DNA of 50,232 nt from Sphingomonas tagetis. Lineage in GTDB: Bacteria; Pseudomonadota; Alphaproteobacteria; Sphingomonadales; Sphingomonadaceae. The position numbers were made by a program, and so were the translations under genes. The stretch spans positions 1 through 50,232 of the forward strand of contig NZ_JAMLDX010000025.1 in the NCBI RefSeq assembly GCF_024211275.1. Direction: 5' to 3'. This document shows positions 1 through 8,270 of the stretch, one piece after another (within the stretch, counting starts at the first letter, position 1; the number at the start of each line of letters is the position of its first letter). The notes under the pieces were generated by a model. That model saw only the letters and a program-made list of their open reading frames with translations. It had not been told where the DNA came from and ran no database searches.

Positions 1-35
1 TCCTTCGGCGATGGGTGCCTGGAAGGACGGTAAAA

Positions 36-143
36 CTATGCCGAGCCGGCTACCTCAAAACCCTGGGAAAACCGCGCGATCCTGCGTCCGCTCGGCATAG
101 TCAGGCGCTCGGCATAAACCCCCTTATGCCGCGCGCGGCATAA
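36..143. repeat. Cluster of TATGCCG/CGGCATA inverted and direct repeats (recombinase-site-like)
   Basis: A perfect palindrome, ttatgccgcgcgcggcataa, lies at 124-143. A second inverted pair is ctatgccgag at 36-45 and ctcggcatag at 91-100. An 11-bp direct repeat, cgctcggcata, occurs at 89-99 and 106-116. All copies share the core TATGCCG. Spaced half-sites of this kind are typical of tyrosine-recombinase core sites or the ends of recombinase-carrying elements. No recombinase gene is visible in the window, so that role is inference. The array starts exactly where the HEPN protein stops resembling its family. Confidence 0.6.
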
Positions 144-797
144 CGGAGTGTAGCTCGTGACGGTGAGAAGCACCGTGTGCAAAAGGCTTTCTGTTGTCTG
201 ATGTAGGTCAAAAGCTGCCTGCTTGGTGTGCCCCCGGTCGATAAGAAAGCGCGCGGCCTCGAACCTCTTCATCGCACCGGGGAACCACTCTTCAAAATAC
301 TCCTTCGCAAGCGCCAGCGCCTGTTCCGGGGTCTTCGGCTTGGGCTTGTGAAGCTCGGTATCGTCGCTTTGATAGAGCGCGATCCCGTCGCGGGCGATGT
401 CCATGAAGAAGTAGCGGCCATGGGCAAGACCATCATTCACTTCTTGCAAGGAATGGACGATGAAGTTGACCGGTGTGTGGAGCGTCCTGGTGAGGGACAG
501 CTCGCGGATCAGCCGCTCCTCAGCACGCTGCCAATAGGCGACGCGGTCGGTCAGCTCCTTCTGGTTGACGATCACCAGCAGATCGAAATCCGACTGATAC
601 CCTTTGGCGGTGTGCGGCTCGTCGACCCAGCCGCCACGCGCATAACTGCCGTAGAGGATGACCTTGAGGATACGGCCGAGCCTGCGATCGCCGGTGGGAT
701 TTCCGCGCGCATCCTCGAACTCCTCGAAGAGGATCTGGACAACCCGCTCCAGATCGCGCTGCTTGGCGGGCGGTAGATGGTCGAGGTCGGTGCGCAT
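36..797 (-). CDS. MNT-type nucleotidyltransferase with HEPN domain, 3'-truncated
   Basis: The N-terminal half is a minimal nucleotidyltransferase: it shows the GS-x-x-RG motif in LYGSYARGGW and the paired acidic residues in SDFDLLVIV. A helical HEPN-like segment follows (RFEAARFLIDRG...AFDLHQTTESLLHTVLL). Fused MNT-HEPN proteins are known from toxin-antitoxin-like and defence contexts, where the MNT part AMPylates the HEPN RNase; a role here is inferred only. The ATG at 797 is chosen over an upstream TTG because an AGGGA ribosome site precedes it. The family normally continues well beyond the YTP motif at about residue 220. Here the frame runs directly into a perfect 20-bp palindrome (124-143) and low-quality sequence to the stop at 36. 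I read this as loss of the C-terminus by recombination, so the gene may be non-functional. Confidence 0.75.
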   Translation of the reverse strand: MRTDLDHLPPAKQRDLERVVQILFEEFEDARGNPTGDRRLGRILKVILYGSYARGGWVDEPHTAKGYQSDFDLLVIVNQKELTDRVAYWQRAEERLIRELSLTRTLHTPVNFIVHSLQEVNDGLAHGRYFFMDIARDGIALYQSDDTELHKPKPKTPEQALALAKEYFEEWFPGAMKRFEAARFLIDRGHTKQAAFDLHQTTESLLHTVLLTVTSYTPLCRARHKGVYAERLTMPSGRRIARFSQGFEVAGSA

Positions 798-806
798 TCG
801 TAGCAA

Positions 807-1332
807 TCCCTAGCGGTAGCGTCGCGGCAATGCACCGCTGGAATGCGTATTGCGCAGTTCTGGCGTCATCTAAGGGGCGGTCTGGAGCAATGCGGCCAGC
901 GCTTCAGCGAGAACCTGCCGACCTCGTATACCGGCAACTGCATTCCGCTTGACGGTACCTTGGTGGTTGCGTCTCGTGACCCATTTAAAGCCTGACGTAG
1001 GAGCACCAGTTTACCCTGGACTGAATCGTGGCGCAGGGGGATCGACCGAGTCAGAATAGGCGGACACCGGAAAACAATTGCGGTAGCAGCCGCGAAGCGC
1101 CGTTTTACATACTGGGGGGCGAACGTCGCTTGGGATTGCCTACGAGACTGCAGAAGATCCAAATAAACCCTCCGTCCAGACGCCATCCTGCGGCTCACCG
1201 GCGTGATCGTCGATGCACAGTGTCAAAAGGCAGCCGTAAGTGCGGACGTACCATCCTCCGGGTGCTAGGCCTCGATACAATCACCGATATCGAGCTTCCG
1301 AGTGTGGGCAGCAGCTCATCAGTTCAAATCGC
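807..1332. other. Non-coding stretch between MNT-HEPN gene and tRNA-Glu
   Basis: Short open frames exist on both strands, but none shows a recognisable domain, signal peptide or convincing ribosome site, and one of them runs through the tRNA. I see no identifiable gene. The position, immediately beyond the 3' end of a tRNA gene, is the usual place for integrated-element debris. Confidence 0.4.
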
Positions 1333-1407
1333 TGGTGACCCCTACGGGAATCGAACCCGTGTTTCAGCCGTGAAAGGGCCGCGTCCTAACCGCTAGACGA
1401 AGGGGCC
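1333..1407 (-). tRNA. tRNA-Glu (anticodon TTC)
   Basis: The reverse strand folds as a 75-nt tRNA. The 7-bp acceptor stem pairs GGCCCCT (1401-1407) with AGGGGTC (1337-1343). The D arm contains GGTTAGGA. The anticodon loop CTTTCAC carries anticodon TTC, and the T arm reads CGGGTTCGATTCCCG. The discriminator is A, and the CCA end is encoded (1333-1335). The 3' end faces the repeat-rich left edge of the window, the orientation expected if a genomic island used this tRNA as its attachment site. Confidence 0.95.
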
Positions 1408-1506
1408 ATAAAGGCGAGCGCGCGCACTAGGCCAAGGCGCGCGCGGTGGTCAAGGGGGTTTCCATTGGAGGGGTATCTCCCCGGCGAAGGGTTGCCCCCT
1501 CTTGCT

Positions 1507-1534
1507 AAAAAAATGGCGGCCAGAGCCGCCATTT
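1507..1534 (-). terminator. Rho-independent terminator of the first small secreted-protein gene
   Basis: On the reverse strand a 10-bp stem (aaatggcggc / gccgccattt) with a 4-nt loop is followed by a run of seven T residues (1507-1513). It sits 22 bp beyond the stop codon of the gene at 1556-1792 and upstream of tRNA-Glu, so it separates the two transcripts. Confidence 0.85.
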
Positions 1535-1555
1535 CGATTTTACGGTTGAATCCGG

Positions 1556-1792
1556 TCAGTTGCTGTCGGAATCGTCCGAGATGATCAGGATGCCACCAAT
1601 GATCGCGATGATCGCTATTGCCGGGATCAGGAAGCCGCCTACGCCTTCGTTGCTATCACCTGCCATCGAGGCAGCACGGACAGCGCCGCTGCTGGACAGG
1701 CTGAGGGACTTCGCCGAGTTCGCTTGAGCAACTCCTGCGCTGGCGAGCAGAAGGGCCGCGCTTGCACCCGTGAGGAAATTGTTGAGGTTCAT
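1556..1792 (-). CDS. Small secreted protein, GGF-IPA family paralogue 1 (78 aa)
   Basis: I do not recognise this family. The protein has a signal peptide (positive start, hydrophobic core, predicted cleavage after about VAQA at residues 21-24) and a short Ser/Ala-rich mature region. A GDSNE motif is followed by GGFLIPAIAIIAIIGGILII, which looks like one membrane segment, and the tail is acidic (SDDSDSN). A GGAG ribosome site lies about 8 nt before the ATG, and a strong hairpin terminator follows the gene, so it appears monocistronic. Two paralogues of the same layout occur at 12840-13073 and 15282-15518. The last 30 or so bases are almost identical to those of paralogue 2. Possible roles are a surface or periplasmic membrane peptide; none is demonstrated by the sequence. 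Confidence 0.85.
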   Translation of the reverse strand: MNLNNFLTGASAALLLASAGVAQANSAKSLSLSSSGAVRAASMAGDSNEGVGGFLIPAIAIIAIIGGILIISDDSDSN

Positions 1793-1974
1793 CTGTAAGT
1801 CTCCGTGCGCAACGCTTATGTCGCTGTGCCGCGCGTAAGCTCATCAGATTTACAAGTCACTAACGCATCGTATGATACGCGGCGGAACGAGTGACGACCA
1901 CGATTTTTCGTGTATTCGCTCATTCGGATCGCTCCCGAAAGCGCATGCACGAGGTTTTGCCTTCAGCGTAGGAG

Positions 1975-3729
1975 CTAATCCGCCCAAGCGGCGTCATCGA
2001 GATGGATTTCCGCCGCGGGCCTCGCCCCCCAGTCGTCGATCTTCGCGCGCCCCGCCACCCACAGCCGCCGGTCGCGCGGCGCACCGAGCAGCGCCATGCC
2101 GAGTGGCGTCTCGGCCGCGCGGAACGCCACGCATTTGATGCTGCGGCCGTCCTCGCCCGACACGATCGCGCGGACATGGCCATTGCCGACGATATCGCAC
2201 TTGACGATCCGCACCGGCCCGGCGGCGACGCGCGGCGCGGGCCAGCCCATGCCATAGGGTCCGCCCGCTTCCATCGCATCGACCAGTTCGGGATTGACGC
2301 CGCCGGGCGCCAGCACCGCGTCGAGCAGCAGCGCGCGCTGGCCCGACACGCGCTCGACTCCCTCGGCGAGCTTGGCATCGAGGAACGCCGCGAACTCGGC
2401 GATCATGTCCTCCGCCACCGTGACGCCTGCCGCCATCGCATGCCCGCCGCCAGCGATCAGCAGACCGGCTTCCTTGGCGGCGATGATTGCGGCACCCAGA
2501 TCGATGCCCGAGATCGAGCGGCCCGACCCCTTGCCGATGCCATCCTCGCCGATCGCAATGACGATCGCCGGGCGGCCGAACTTCTCCTTGAGCCGTCCGG
2601 CGACGATCCCGATTACGCCGGGATGCCAGCCCCGCGCCGCGACCACTGCGACTGCGCCATGCGTTTCGATCGCTTCGGCCGATTGCTGCACCTCGCCCTC
2701 GATCGCACGGCGTTCCTCATTGAGCCGGTTGAGCTCTTCGGCAATCACGCGCGCCTCATCGGCATCCTCGGTCGTCAGCAGCCGCACGCCCAGATCCGAT
2801 TTGCCGACTCGCCCGCCCGCGTTGATCCGCGGCCCGAGCGCGAAGCCGAGATCCGTGCAGGTTGGCGCGCGCGTCAGGCGGCTGGCTTCGATCAGCGCGT
2901 TCATCCCGACATTTCGCCTTTGCGCCATGACCTTGAGACCCTGCGCCACGAATGCGCGGTTGAGCCCCTTGAGCGCAGCGACGTCCGCCACCGTGCCCAG
3001 CGCGACGATGTCAAGCAGGTCGAGCAGCCGCGGCTCGGCCCGATCGCCGAAAAAGCCGCGGCCGCGCAGCACGCGAACCAGCGCCGCCCCCAGCAACCAG
3101 GCGACACCGACAGCGGCGAGATGGCCGTGCGAGCGTCCCTCCTCCTCGTCGAGGCGGTTAGGATTTACCAGCGCCAGCGCCTTTGGCAGTTCCGACGCGC
3201 ATTTGTGATGATCGACGACGATCACCTCGGCGCCCGCCGCATTCGCCTCGGCGAGCGCGTCGAACGCCATCGCGCCGCAATCGACCGTGACGATCAGGTC
3301 CGCGCCCTCGCGCTTCAAGCGCACCAGCGCCTCGCCGGACGGGCCATAACCCTCCATCAGCCGATCGGGAATGTAGGCGCGCGGGTCGAGGCCGAGGTCG
3401 CGCAGCAGCCGGATCAGCAGCGCCGCCGACGTCGCGCCGTCGACGTCATAGTCGCCGAACACGGTCACCGCCTCGCCGCGAGTCACTGCGTCCGCCAGCC
3501 GCTCGGCCGCCTTGTCCATGTCGCGGAAGATCGACGGGTCGGGCATGAAGGCGCGGATGCTGGGGCTTTTGTGCGCCTCCAAGTCCTCGCGTGCGCAGCC
3601 GCGCGTCAGCAGCAATTGCGTCACCAGATCGTCTGGCGCGAAGCCCGGGTCGCGCGCATCCGCGGCCAGTCCGCGCCAGCGCCAAGGCTGGCCGAGGATC
3701 GACGAATGGACATTGAGGACGGAGGTCAT
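1975..3729 (-). CDS. recJ: Single-stranded-DNA-specific exonuclease RecJ
   Basis: RecJ degrades single-stranded DNA 5' to 3' in RecF-pathway recombination, mismatch repair and base-excision repair. The 584-aa product carries the DHH-family metal motifs: GDYDVDGATS near residue 93, a TVDCGA motif near 150, and VVDHHKC near 170. A DHHA1 domain follows with the GGGHAMAAG motif near residue 425, and a C-terminal OB-like region ends the protein. Length is normal for the family. A long open frame exists on the opposite strand across the whole gene, but it is only a by-product of high GC. No close operon partner is visible: the next genes on this strand are more than 180 bp away on either side. Confidence 0.97.
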   Translation of the reverse strand: MTSVLNVHSSILGQPWRWRGLAADARDPGFAPDDLVTQLLLTRGCAREDLEAHKSPSIRAFMPDPSIFRDMDKAAERLADAVTRGEAVTVFGDYDVDGATSAALLIRLLRDLGLDPRAYIPDRLMEGYGPSGEALVRLKREGADLIVTVDCGAMAFDALAEANAAGAEVIVVDHHKCASELPKALALVNPNRLDEEEGRSHGHLAAVGVAWLLGAALVRVLRGRGFFGDRAEPRLLDLLDIVALGTVADVAALKGLNRAFVAQGLKVMAQRRNVGMNALIEASRLTRAPTCTDLGFALGPRINAGGRVGKSDLGVRLLTTEDADEARVIAEELNRLNEERRAIEGEVQQSAEAIETHGAVAVVAARGWHPGVIGIVAGRLKEKFGRPAIVIAIGEDGIGKGSGRSISGIDLGAAIIAAKEAGLLIAGGGHAMAAGVTVAEDMIAEFAAFLDAKLAEGVERVSGQRALLLDAVLAPGGVNPELVDAMEAGGPYGMGWPAPRVAAGPVRIVKCDIVGNGHVRAIVSGEDGRSIKCVAFRAAETPLGMALLGAPRDRRLWVAGRAKIDDWGARPAAEIHLDDAAWAD

Positions 3730-3922
3730 TGGATCGGCTTAGTTGGTTCCGGGACACAGCGCCACTGCGGCGCGAACGGACGCGTGTCACCGCGCCACGC
3801 GATCCAAGCGGCTATCAATGCCTAAGGCGGCGGTGTAAGGAGACAATTCGCAGCTCAAATGATTGAGCGGCCCGCAATGGAGAGGTGGGGGCGATGCGAA
3901 AAGGTGCAGCTGACCCCGGTTT

Positions 3923-4087
3923 ATGAGCGTATCGATGGAAGTTCGCGAATTGATTGCATTTGGGCTGATTGGGGCCGGAGCCGTGAGCGCCGCAGTCACC
4001 TTCGCAATCCTGCGTCGTCGGGCCTATTGGCGTAAACTCCGAATGGCAGGGGACGGCAAGGCGAAGCGGAGAGAGCTCCGCCGCTGA
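3923..4087 (+). CDS. Possible 54-aa small membrane protein
   Basis: An open frame from ATG 3923 to TGA 4087 encodes a short N-terminus, one hydrophobic stretch (residues about 9-29, rich in Ala, Gly, Ile and Leu) and a strongly basic C-terminus with several Arg and Lys. This is the layout of a single-pass membrane protein with a cytoplasmic basic tail. No strong ribosome site precedes either this ATG or the in-frame ATG at 3935. It lies between the divergent starts and ends of recJ and the MHS transporter. I cannot name it; it may be a real small gene or chance. Confidence 0.4.
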   Translation: MSVSMEVRELIAFGLIGAGAVSAAVTFAILRRRAYWRKLRMAGDGKAKRRELRR

Positions 4088-4115
4088 CGCCGTTCGCCAC
4101 GAAAGGCGGGATTTT

Positions 4116-5405
4116 TCAGTCTTCCAGAATTTTGCTGTGGTTCCGTGTGTCGCGCATCCGCAGGTACACGACCAGCGAGATGCCGATCATCGCGGTGACA
4201 TAGCAGTAAAAGCCCTGCTCGAACCCGCGGCCCTTGAACCACAAAGCCACATATTCCGCCGTCCCGCCGAAGATCGCATTGGCCAGCGCATAGGGCAGGG
4301 CGACGCCGAGCGTTCGGATATGCGCGGGGAACAGCTCGGCCTTCACCACCGCGTTGATCGAGGTGTAGCCGGTGACGATCACCAGCGCGCCGAGCATCAG
4401 CGCGAACGCTGTGAACGGGCTCTGCACCGTCGCCAGCGTGGTGAAGATCGGATAAGTGCAGATCACGCCCAGCACGCCGAAGCTGACCATCAGCGGCTTG
4501 CGTCCGATTCGGTCCGAGACGGCGCCCGCGAGCGGCTGGATGCACATGAACACGAACAAGGCCGCGGCGTTGATCTCCGACGCGGTCTCGCGGTCGAAGC
4601 CCGAGGTGTTGACCAGGAACTTCTGGAGGTAGATCGAATAGGCGTAGAAGGCGAGCGTGCCGCCGGCGGTGAGCGCCATCACGAGGCAGAACTCGCCCGG
4701 ATGCTCGCGCAGCAGCGCCAGCGCGCCACTCTTGCGCCCCTCGGCCTTGGCATTGTGGAAGCTCTGCGTCTCGGCGAGCCCGCGCCGCAGCCAGAACACG
4801 ATCACCGCGAGCGCGCCGCCGATGAAGAAGGGGATACGCCAGCCCCAGCTCTCCAGCGCGGCCTCGCTCATCGAGGCTTGCAGGATCAGCAGCACCGTGA
4901 GCGCGATCAGCTGGCCCGAGATCAGCGTCACATATTGAAAGCTCGAGAAGAAGCCGCGATTCTTCCTGCCCGCCATCTCGGACAGATAGGTCGCGCTGGC
5001 GCCATATTCGCCGCCGATCGAGAGCCCCTGGATCAGCCGCGCGAAGACGAGCAAGGCGGGCGCGGCCCAGCCGATCGACTCATAACCCGGCGTCACCGCG
5101 ATCAGCAGCGATCCCGCGCACATCAGCGACACCGACAGCGTCAGCCCCGCCTTGCGCCCATATTTGTCGGCATAGACCCCCATCAGCCAGCCGCCGATCG
5201 GCCGCATCAGGAAGCCGACCGCGAACACCGCGGCGGTGTTCAGCAGCTGGGTGGTCTGATCGCCCTTGGGAAAGAAATGCGGCGCGAAATAGAGGGTGAA
5301 GGCGGCATAGGCGTACCAGTCATACCATTCGACCAGATTGCCCGCCGACCCGCCGAGGATCGATTTGAGGCGCTGCTTGGTGTCGAATGTGCTCGGCTCG
5401 GCCAT
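4116..5405 (-). CDS. MFS transporter, metabolite:H+ symporter (MHS/KgtP-ProP type)
   Basis: This is a 429-aa, 12-segment inner-membrane transporter. The N-terminus GNLVEWYDWYAYA is the hallmark of the MHS family, which includes alpha-ketoglutarate permease KgtP and proline/betaine ProP. The family loops are also present: VGFLMRPIGGWLMG, YADKYGRKAGL, and the GGEYGASATYLSE motif. The closest character is KgtP-like dicarboxylate uptake, but substrate cannot be fixed from sequence. A GGGGGTGAG ribosome site precedes the ATG. A 105-bp inverted-repeat element separates it from the upstream peptidase gene on the same strand. Confidence 0.9.
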   Translation of the reverse strand: MAEPSTFDTKQRLKSILGGSAGNLVEWYDWYAYAAFTLYFAPHFFPKGDQTTQLLNTAAVFAVGFLMRPIGGWLMGVYADKYGRKAGLTLSVSLMCAGSLLIAVTPGYESIGWAAPALLVFARLIQGLSIGGEYGASATYLSEMAGRKNRGFFSSFQYVTLISGQLIALTVLLILQASMSEAALESWGWRIPFFIGGALAVIVFWLRRGLAETQSFHNAKAEGRKSGALALLREHPGEFCLVMALTAGGTLAFYAYSIYLQKFLVNTSGFDRETASEINAAALFVFMCIQPLAGAVSDRIGRKPLMVSFGVLGVICTYPIFTTLATVQSPFTAFALMLGALVIVTGYTSINAVVKAELFPAHIRTLGVALPYALANAIFGGTAEYVALWFKGRGFEQGFYCYVTAMIGISLVVYLRMRDTRNHSKILED

Positions 5406-5414
5406 CTCACCCCC

Positions 5415-5519
5415 GTCACCCCGGCCTCGTGCCGGGGTATGCCGTGAGGCATGCGATGGACGAGCGGCTCAAGTCCAGCCCTTGCCGCGCGGCGGACCCC
5501 GGCACGAGGCCGGGGTGAC
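5415..5519. repeat. Intergenic inverted-repeat element with perfect 24-bp arms
   Basis: The arm at 5415-5438 (beginning gtcaccccggcctcgtgcc) is the exact reverse complement of the arm at 5496-5519. A 57-bp spacer separates them. Each arm also contains its own short CCCCGGC...GCCGGGG hairpin. This is the form of the REP/MITE-like palindromes that are scattered between genes in many sphingomonad genomes. It lies in the intercistronic gap of two same-strand genes, beginning 10 nt upstream of the transporter start, so it could act as an mRNA hairpin or attenuator; that role is inference. Confidence 0.8.
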
Positions 5520-5541
5520 GACGGAGACCTTGAGACGGCCG

Positions 5542-7011
5542 TCAGAACAGCCCCGGTACCTCGCGCTGCGCCGTGCTCGGCCGTTCGGGGCTGAGCAGCT
5601 CCATCTCGGTCCGCAGCTTGATGCTGTCCGACTGCGCCGAATCGCCCGGCGCGCTGGTGATCACCGCGCCGCAGCTGCGCCCGGCGAGGAAGTCGAGTGC
5701 CGACTTGGTCGAGGCCTCGAGCGGATCGCCCAGCTGGCGCGTGACGTCGTCCGCCGCCTGGCAGGTCGCGCCCATGAACGGCGCGAGCCCGTCATAATAG
5801 GCGCCCTGATGGTTGGCATTTTCGAGCGCGAAGGCGATCACGCGAAGGCGGTCGTCGCACGCCGAACGGTCGAGCGCGATCTGGCCGACCGGCTTGCCGT
5901 AAGTGTTGGTACCGACCAGAGCCGCCCGGTTGCCGAGATAGGGGACGAAGGTGTTCATCACCAATTCGCTGGCCGAGGCCGATCCGGTCGTGCCGATGAA
6001 CGCCACGCGAGTCGGTGCGATCGACTGGCTCTGCGGCGCGAAATAGACCGTCTCATTCTCCACCGCCTTGGACGGGCGGAAGGTGACGTAGTTCGCGACG
6101 GTAGAGGTCGTCCTGTCGCGGCCCATCAGATTGTTGACGAGGTCGGCGATCGAGACCAGCCCGCCGCCATTGTAGCGCAGGTCGACGATCACCTCGGTGA
6201 TGCCCTGTGCGCGGAAATTGGCGAAAGCGTTGCGCAGCGGCGTCTCGGCGGTGTTGATGAAGGTGCGCAAATTGACATAGCCGACCTTGCGTCCGCCATC
6301 GTCGATCACCTTGGCGCCATAGCGTGACGATACCGGCGTCAGCTCATAATCCGCCTTGGTCACGGTCAGGTTGCGCGTGCCCGCGGCATCGGTGACGCGC
6401 AGCACGCGGCTGGTCCCGGCGGTCGACGGGCCGAGCGCGTTGGTGATGCCAGCGCTGCCTTCGCTGGCAAGGATGTCGCTGACGGTGCGCAGCGTGCTGA
6501 CGCTGATGCCGATCGAGAGGATTTCGGTGCCGCGGTCGATTCCCGCGGTCAGCGCCGGGGCGCCCTCGAACGATTCGCTGACGAACAGCCGACGCGCGGC
6601 GGTGTCGATCGAGAAGCGCACCCCGAATCCCGCGCTTGAGCCGGAATTATAATAGGCATTCTCCTCGGCGATCGAGGTGATGTAGGTGAAATAGCGGTCC
6701 TTGCGCTGCGCCCGCGCGGTCGCGGTCAGCGCGTCGATGAACGACTGCACATCGGCATAGGCCGCCGGGTTGATGCTCGCGGGCAGCGTCTCGGGGAAGA
6801 GATACCATTCGTTCATCTGCGCCTGCACCCAGTCCTTGCGCGCGCTGAGCGAGCAGGTGCTGGCAACCGGCGTAGGCGTCGGAGTCGGCGTGACGGCGGC
6901 GCCGCCACCGGTAATCGAGCCGCTGCCGCCACCGCCGCCACAGGCGGACAACAAGGCAAGGGCGGCGGTGGCCGCGGTCAGGCGCGCGGGAAGCGAACGG
7001 AACTGGTACAT
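5542..7011 (-). CDS. S41 family peptidase, predicted lipoprotein
   Basis: The 489-aa product starts with a signal sequence ending in a lipobox (ALLSAC), followed by a Gly-rich run and a TPTPTP linker, so it is probably an envelope-anchored lipoprotein. A PDZ-like region (about residues 130-200, FGVRFSIDTAARRLFV...ALTAGIDRGTEILSI) precedes the C-terminal processing-protease fold. That fold contains VIVDLRYNGGG, and the catalytic Ser is likely in TTGSASASELVMN (about residue 340). S41 enzymes are Ser/Lys proteases that cut at protein C-termini. Two C-terminal Cys residues (ATCQAADD and GRSCGAV) may form a disulphide. The natural substrate cannot be read from the sequence. Confidence 0.92.
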   Translation of the reverse strand: MYQFRSLPARLTAATAALALLSACGGGGGSGSITGGGAAVTPTPTPTPVASTCSLSARKDWVQAQMNEWYLFPETLPASINPAAYADVQSFIDALTATARAQRKDRYFTYITSIAEENAYYNSGSSAGFGVRFSIDTAARRLFVSESFEGAPALTAGIDRGTEILSIGISVSTLRTVSDILASEGSAGITNALGPSTAGTSRVLRVTDAAGTRNLTVTKADYELTPVSSRYGAKVIDDGGRKVGYVNLRTFINTAETPLRNAFANFRAQGITEVIVDLRYNGGGLVSIADLVNNLMGRDRTTSTVANYVTFRPSKAVENETVYFAPQSQSIAPTRVAFIGTTGSASASELVMNTFVPYLGNRAALVGTNTYGKPVGQIALDRSACDDRLRVIAFALENANHQGAYYDGLAPFMGATCQAADDVTRQLGDPLEASTKSALDFLAGRSCGAVITSAPGDSAQSDSIKLRTEMELLSPERPSTAQREVPGLF

Positions 7012-7341
7012 GATGCAACCATCTTAGCTGAAGGTGCTTGCTGGGTCAGCAGCAAAAATTCCCTTCTAAATTCCGAAGCTTAACCTGCGATGTCCGGGTG
7101 GGTGAGGAGGGTGTAATCTATATGGCGATCCGTCGCCCGCGCCGCCGTCCAAGGGCTTATAAAGGATGAGCAGCGGCGCGGCTGCCTGGCGGCTGTGGCT
7201 TTGGCGTCACGGTGCGGTCTCGTACCGCCGCCTTTGCCTTGTCTTTCGGGACTCTCCCTGCTAGTGGCGCGTCCCAACGCCCGGGGCCTATGCTTCGGCG
7301 ACCCTATCTCTATTGATATGATTCGGAGTTGAGACGGACTT
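7012..7341. other. Divergent intergenic region upstream of rpsU
   Basis: These 330 bp separate the divergently oriented S41 peptidase and rpsU genes and must hold promoters for both. I see no reliable -35/-10 pair, no riboswitch and no coding frame with support. Confidence 0.5.
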
Positions 7342-7548
7342 ATGCAAATCATCGTTCGCGACAATAACGTCGACCAGGCACTGCGCGCGCTCAAGAAGAA
7401 GCTGCAGCGCGAGGGCGTTTATCGCGAGATGAAGCTGCGCCGTCACTACGAGAAGCCCAGCGAAAAGCGCGCCCGCGAGCGTGCTGCAGCGGTTCGCCGT
7501 GCGCGCAAGCTCGAGCGCAAGCGCATGGAGCGCGACGGCGCCCGTTAA
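7342..7548 (+). CDS. rpsU: 30S ribosomal protein bS21
   Basis: The 68-aa, highly basic protein begins with the bS21 signature MQIIVRDNNVDQALRALKKK, continues with the REMKLRRHYEKPSEKR block and ends in an Arg/Lys-rich helix. bS21 joins the 30S subunit near the anti-Shine-Dalgarno region and assists translation initiation. Length and composition are normal for alphaproteobacteria. The next gene, an FKBP-type PPIase, starts 95 bp downstream on the same strand, so the two may be co-transcribed. Confidence 0.98.
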   Translation: MQIIVRDNNVDQALRALKKKLQREGVYREMKLRRHYEKPSEKRARERAAAVRRARKLERKRMERDGAR

Positions 7549-7643
7549 GGCCTGTCGGATCGCCACCTGTCGCGCGCGATGGGTGGCGTGAACTTTGTGA
7601 CTTTTCGCCGCGGCCCGCTCGCGGAATCCAGGATAGCTGATCC

Positions 7644-8270
7644 ATGTCGTCCGTGACCGCCGTGCCGATTCCGCCGACCAAGCGCAGCTATCTGGCGTGG
7701 CTCTGGATCGGCGTGATCGCCGCGGTGCTCGCCGCGGTGGCGCTGGCCTGGGTCGGGACGTCGCGAGTCGTCGCCGAAAAGGGTGACAACAACGCCTTCC
7801 TCGCCTGGAACAAGGGTCAGTCGGGCGTGGTCGAGACCTCGACCGGCCTGCAATATGAAGTGATCCAGGAAGGCGAGGGCGCGAGCCCGACCGACAGCGA
7901 CGTCGCGCTCGTCATGTACAAGGGCATGCTGCGCGACGGCAAGCAGTTCGACGCGAGCCAGCAGCCGACGCCGCTGCCGGTCGCCGGCATGATCCCGGGC
8001 TTCAGCGAAGCGCTCAAGGTCATGAAGAAGGGCGGCAAGTACCGCATCTGGATCAAGCCCGAGCTGGGCTATGGCGCCGAAGCGCGCCGCGACCCACAGG
8101 GCCGCGAGGTGATCCCCGCCAATTCGCTGCTGGTGTTCGAGGTCAACATGATCGAGTTCCTGCCGATGAGCGTCTATCAGCAGATGATGCAGCAGCAACA
8201 GCAGGGCGGTATGCCCGGCGGCCCGCCTCCCGGCAGCCCGCCTCCGGGCGGTCAGCCCAAGGGCAACTGA
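7644..8270 (+). CDS. FKBP-type peptidyl-prolyl cis-trans isomerase, membrane-anchored
   Basis: The 208-aa protein has an uncleaved-looking N-terminal membrane segment (about residues 19-40, YLAWLWIGVIAAVLAAVALAWV). A periplasmic FKBP domain follows (about residues 68-167) with the family blocks VALVMYKGMLRDGKQFDAS, GMIPGFSEAL, GGKYRIWIKPELGYG and IPANSLLVFEVNMIEF. The C-terminal tail is rich in Gln, Pro and Gly and probably disordered. The role is folding of envelope proteins by prolyl isomerisation. The 3' end overlaps the convergent glpD gene by 19 bp. Confidence 0.95.
   Translation: MSSVTAVPIPPTKRSYLAWLWIGVIAAVLAAVALAWVGTSRVVAEKGDNNAFLAWNKGQSGVVETSTGLQYEVIQEGEGASPTDSDVALVMYKGMLRDGKQFDASQQPTPLPVAGMIPGFSEALKVMKKGGKYRIWIKPELGYGAEARRDPQGREVIPANSLLVFEVNMIEFLPMSVYQQMMQQQQQGGMPGGPPPGSPPPGGQPKGN

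Noticed and set aside
1028..1396. Forward frame of 122 codons near the left edge
   Set aside because: It runs through the tRNA-Glu gene and shows no domain or ribosome site.
2002..3825. A 607-codon open frame antisense to recJ
   Set aside because: It mirrors recJ codon for codon in a GC-rich gene, has biased Arg/Ala/Asp composition and no recognisable domain. RecJ on the other strand is unambiguous.
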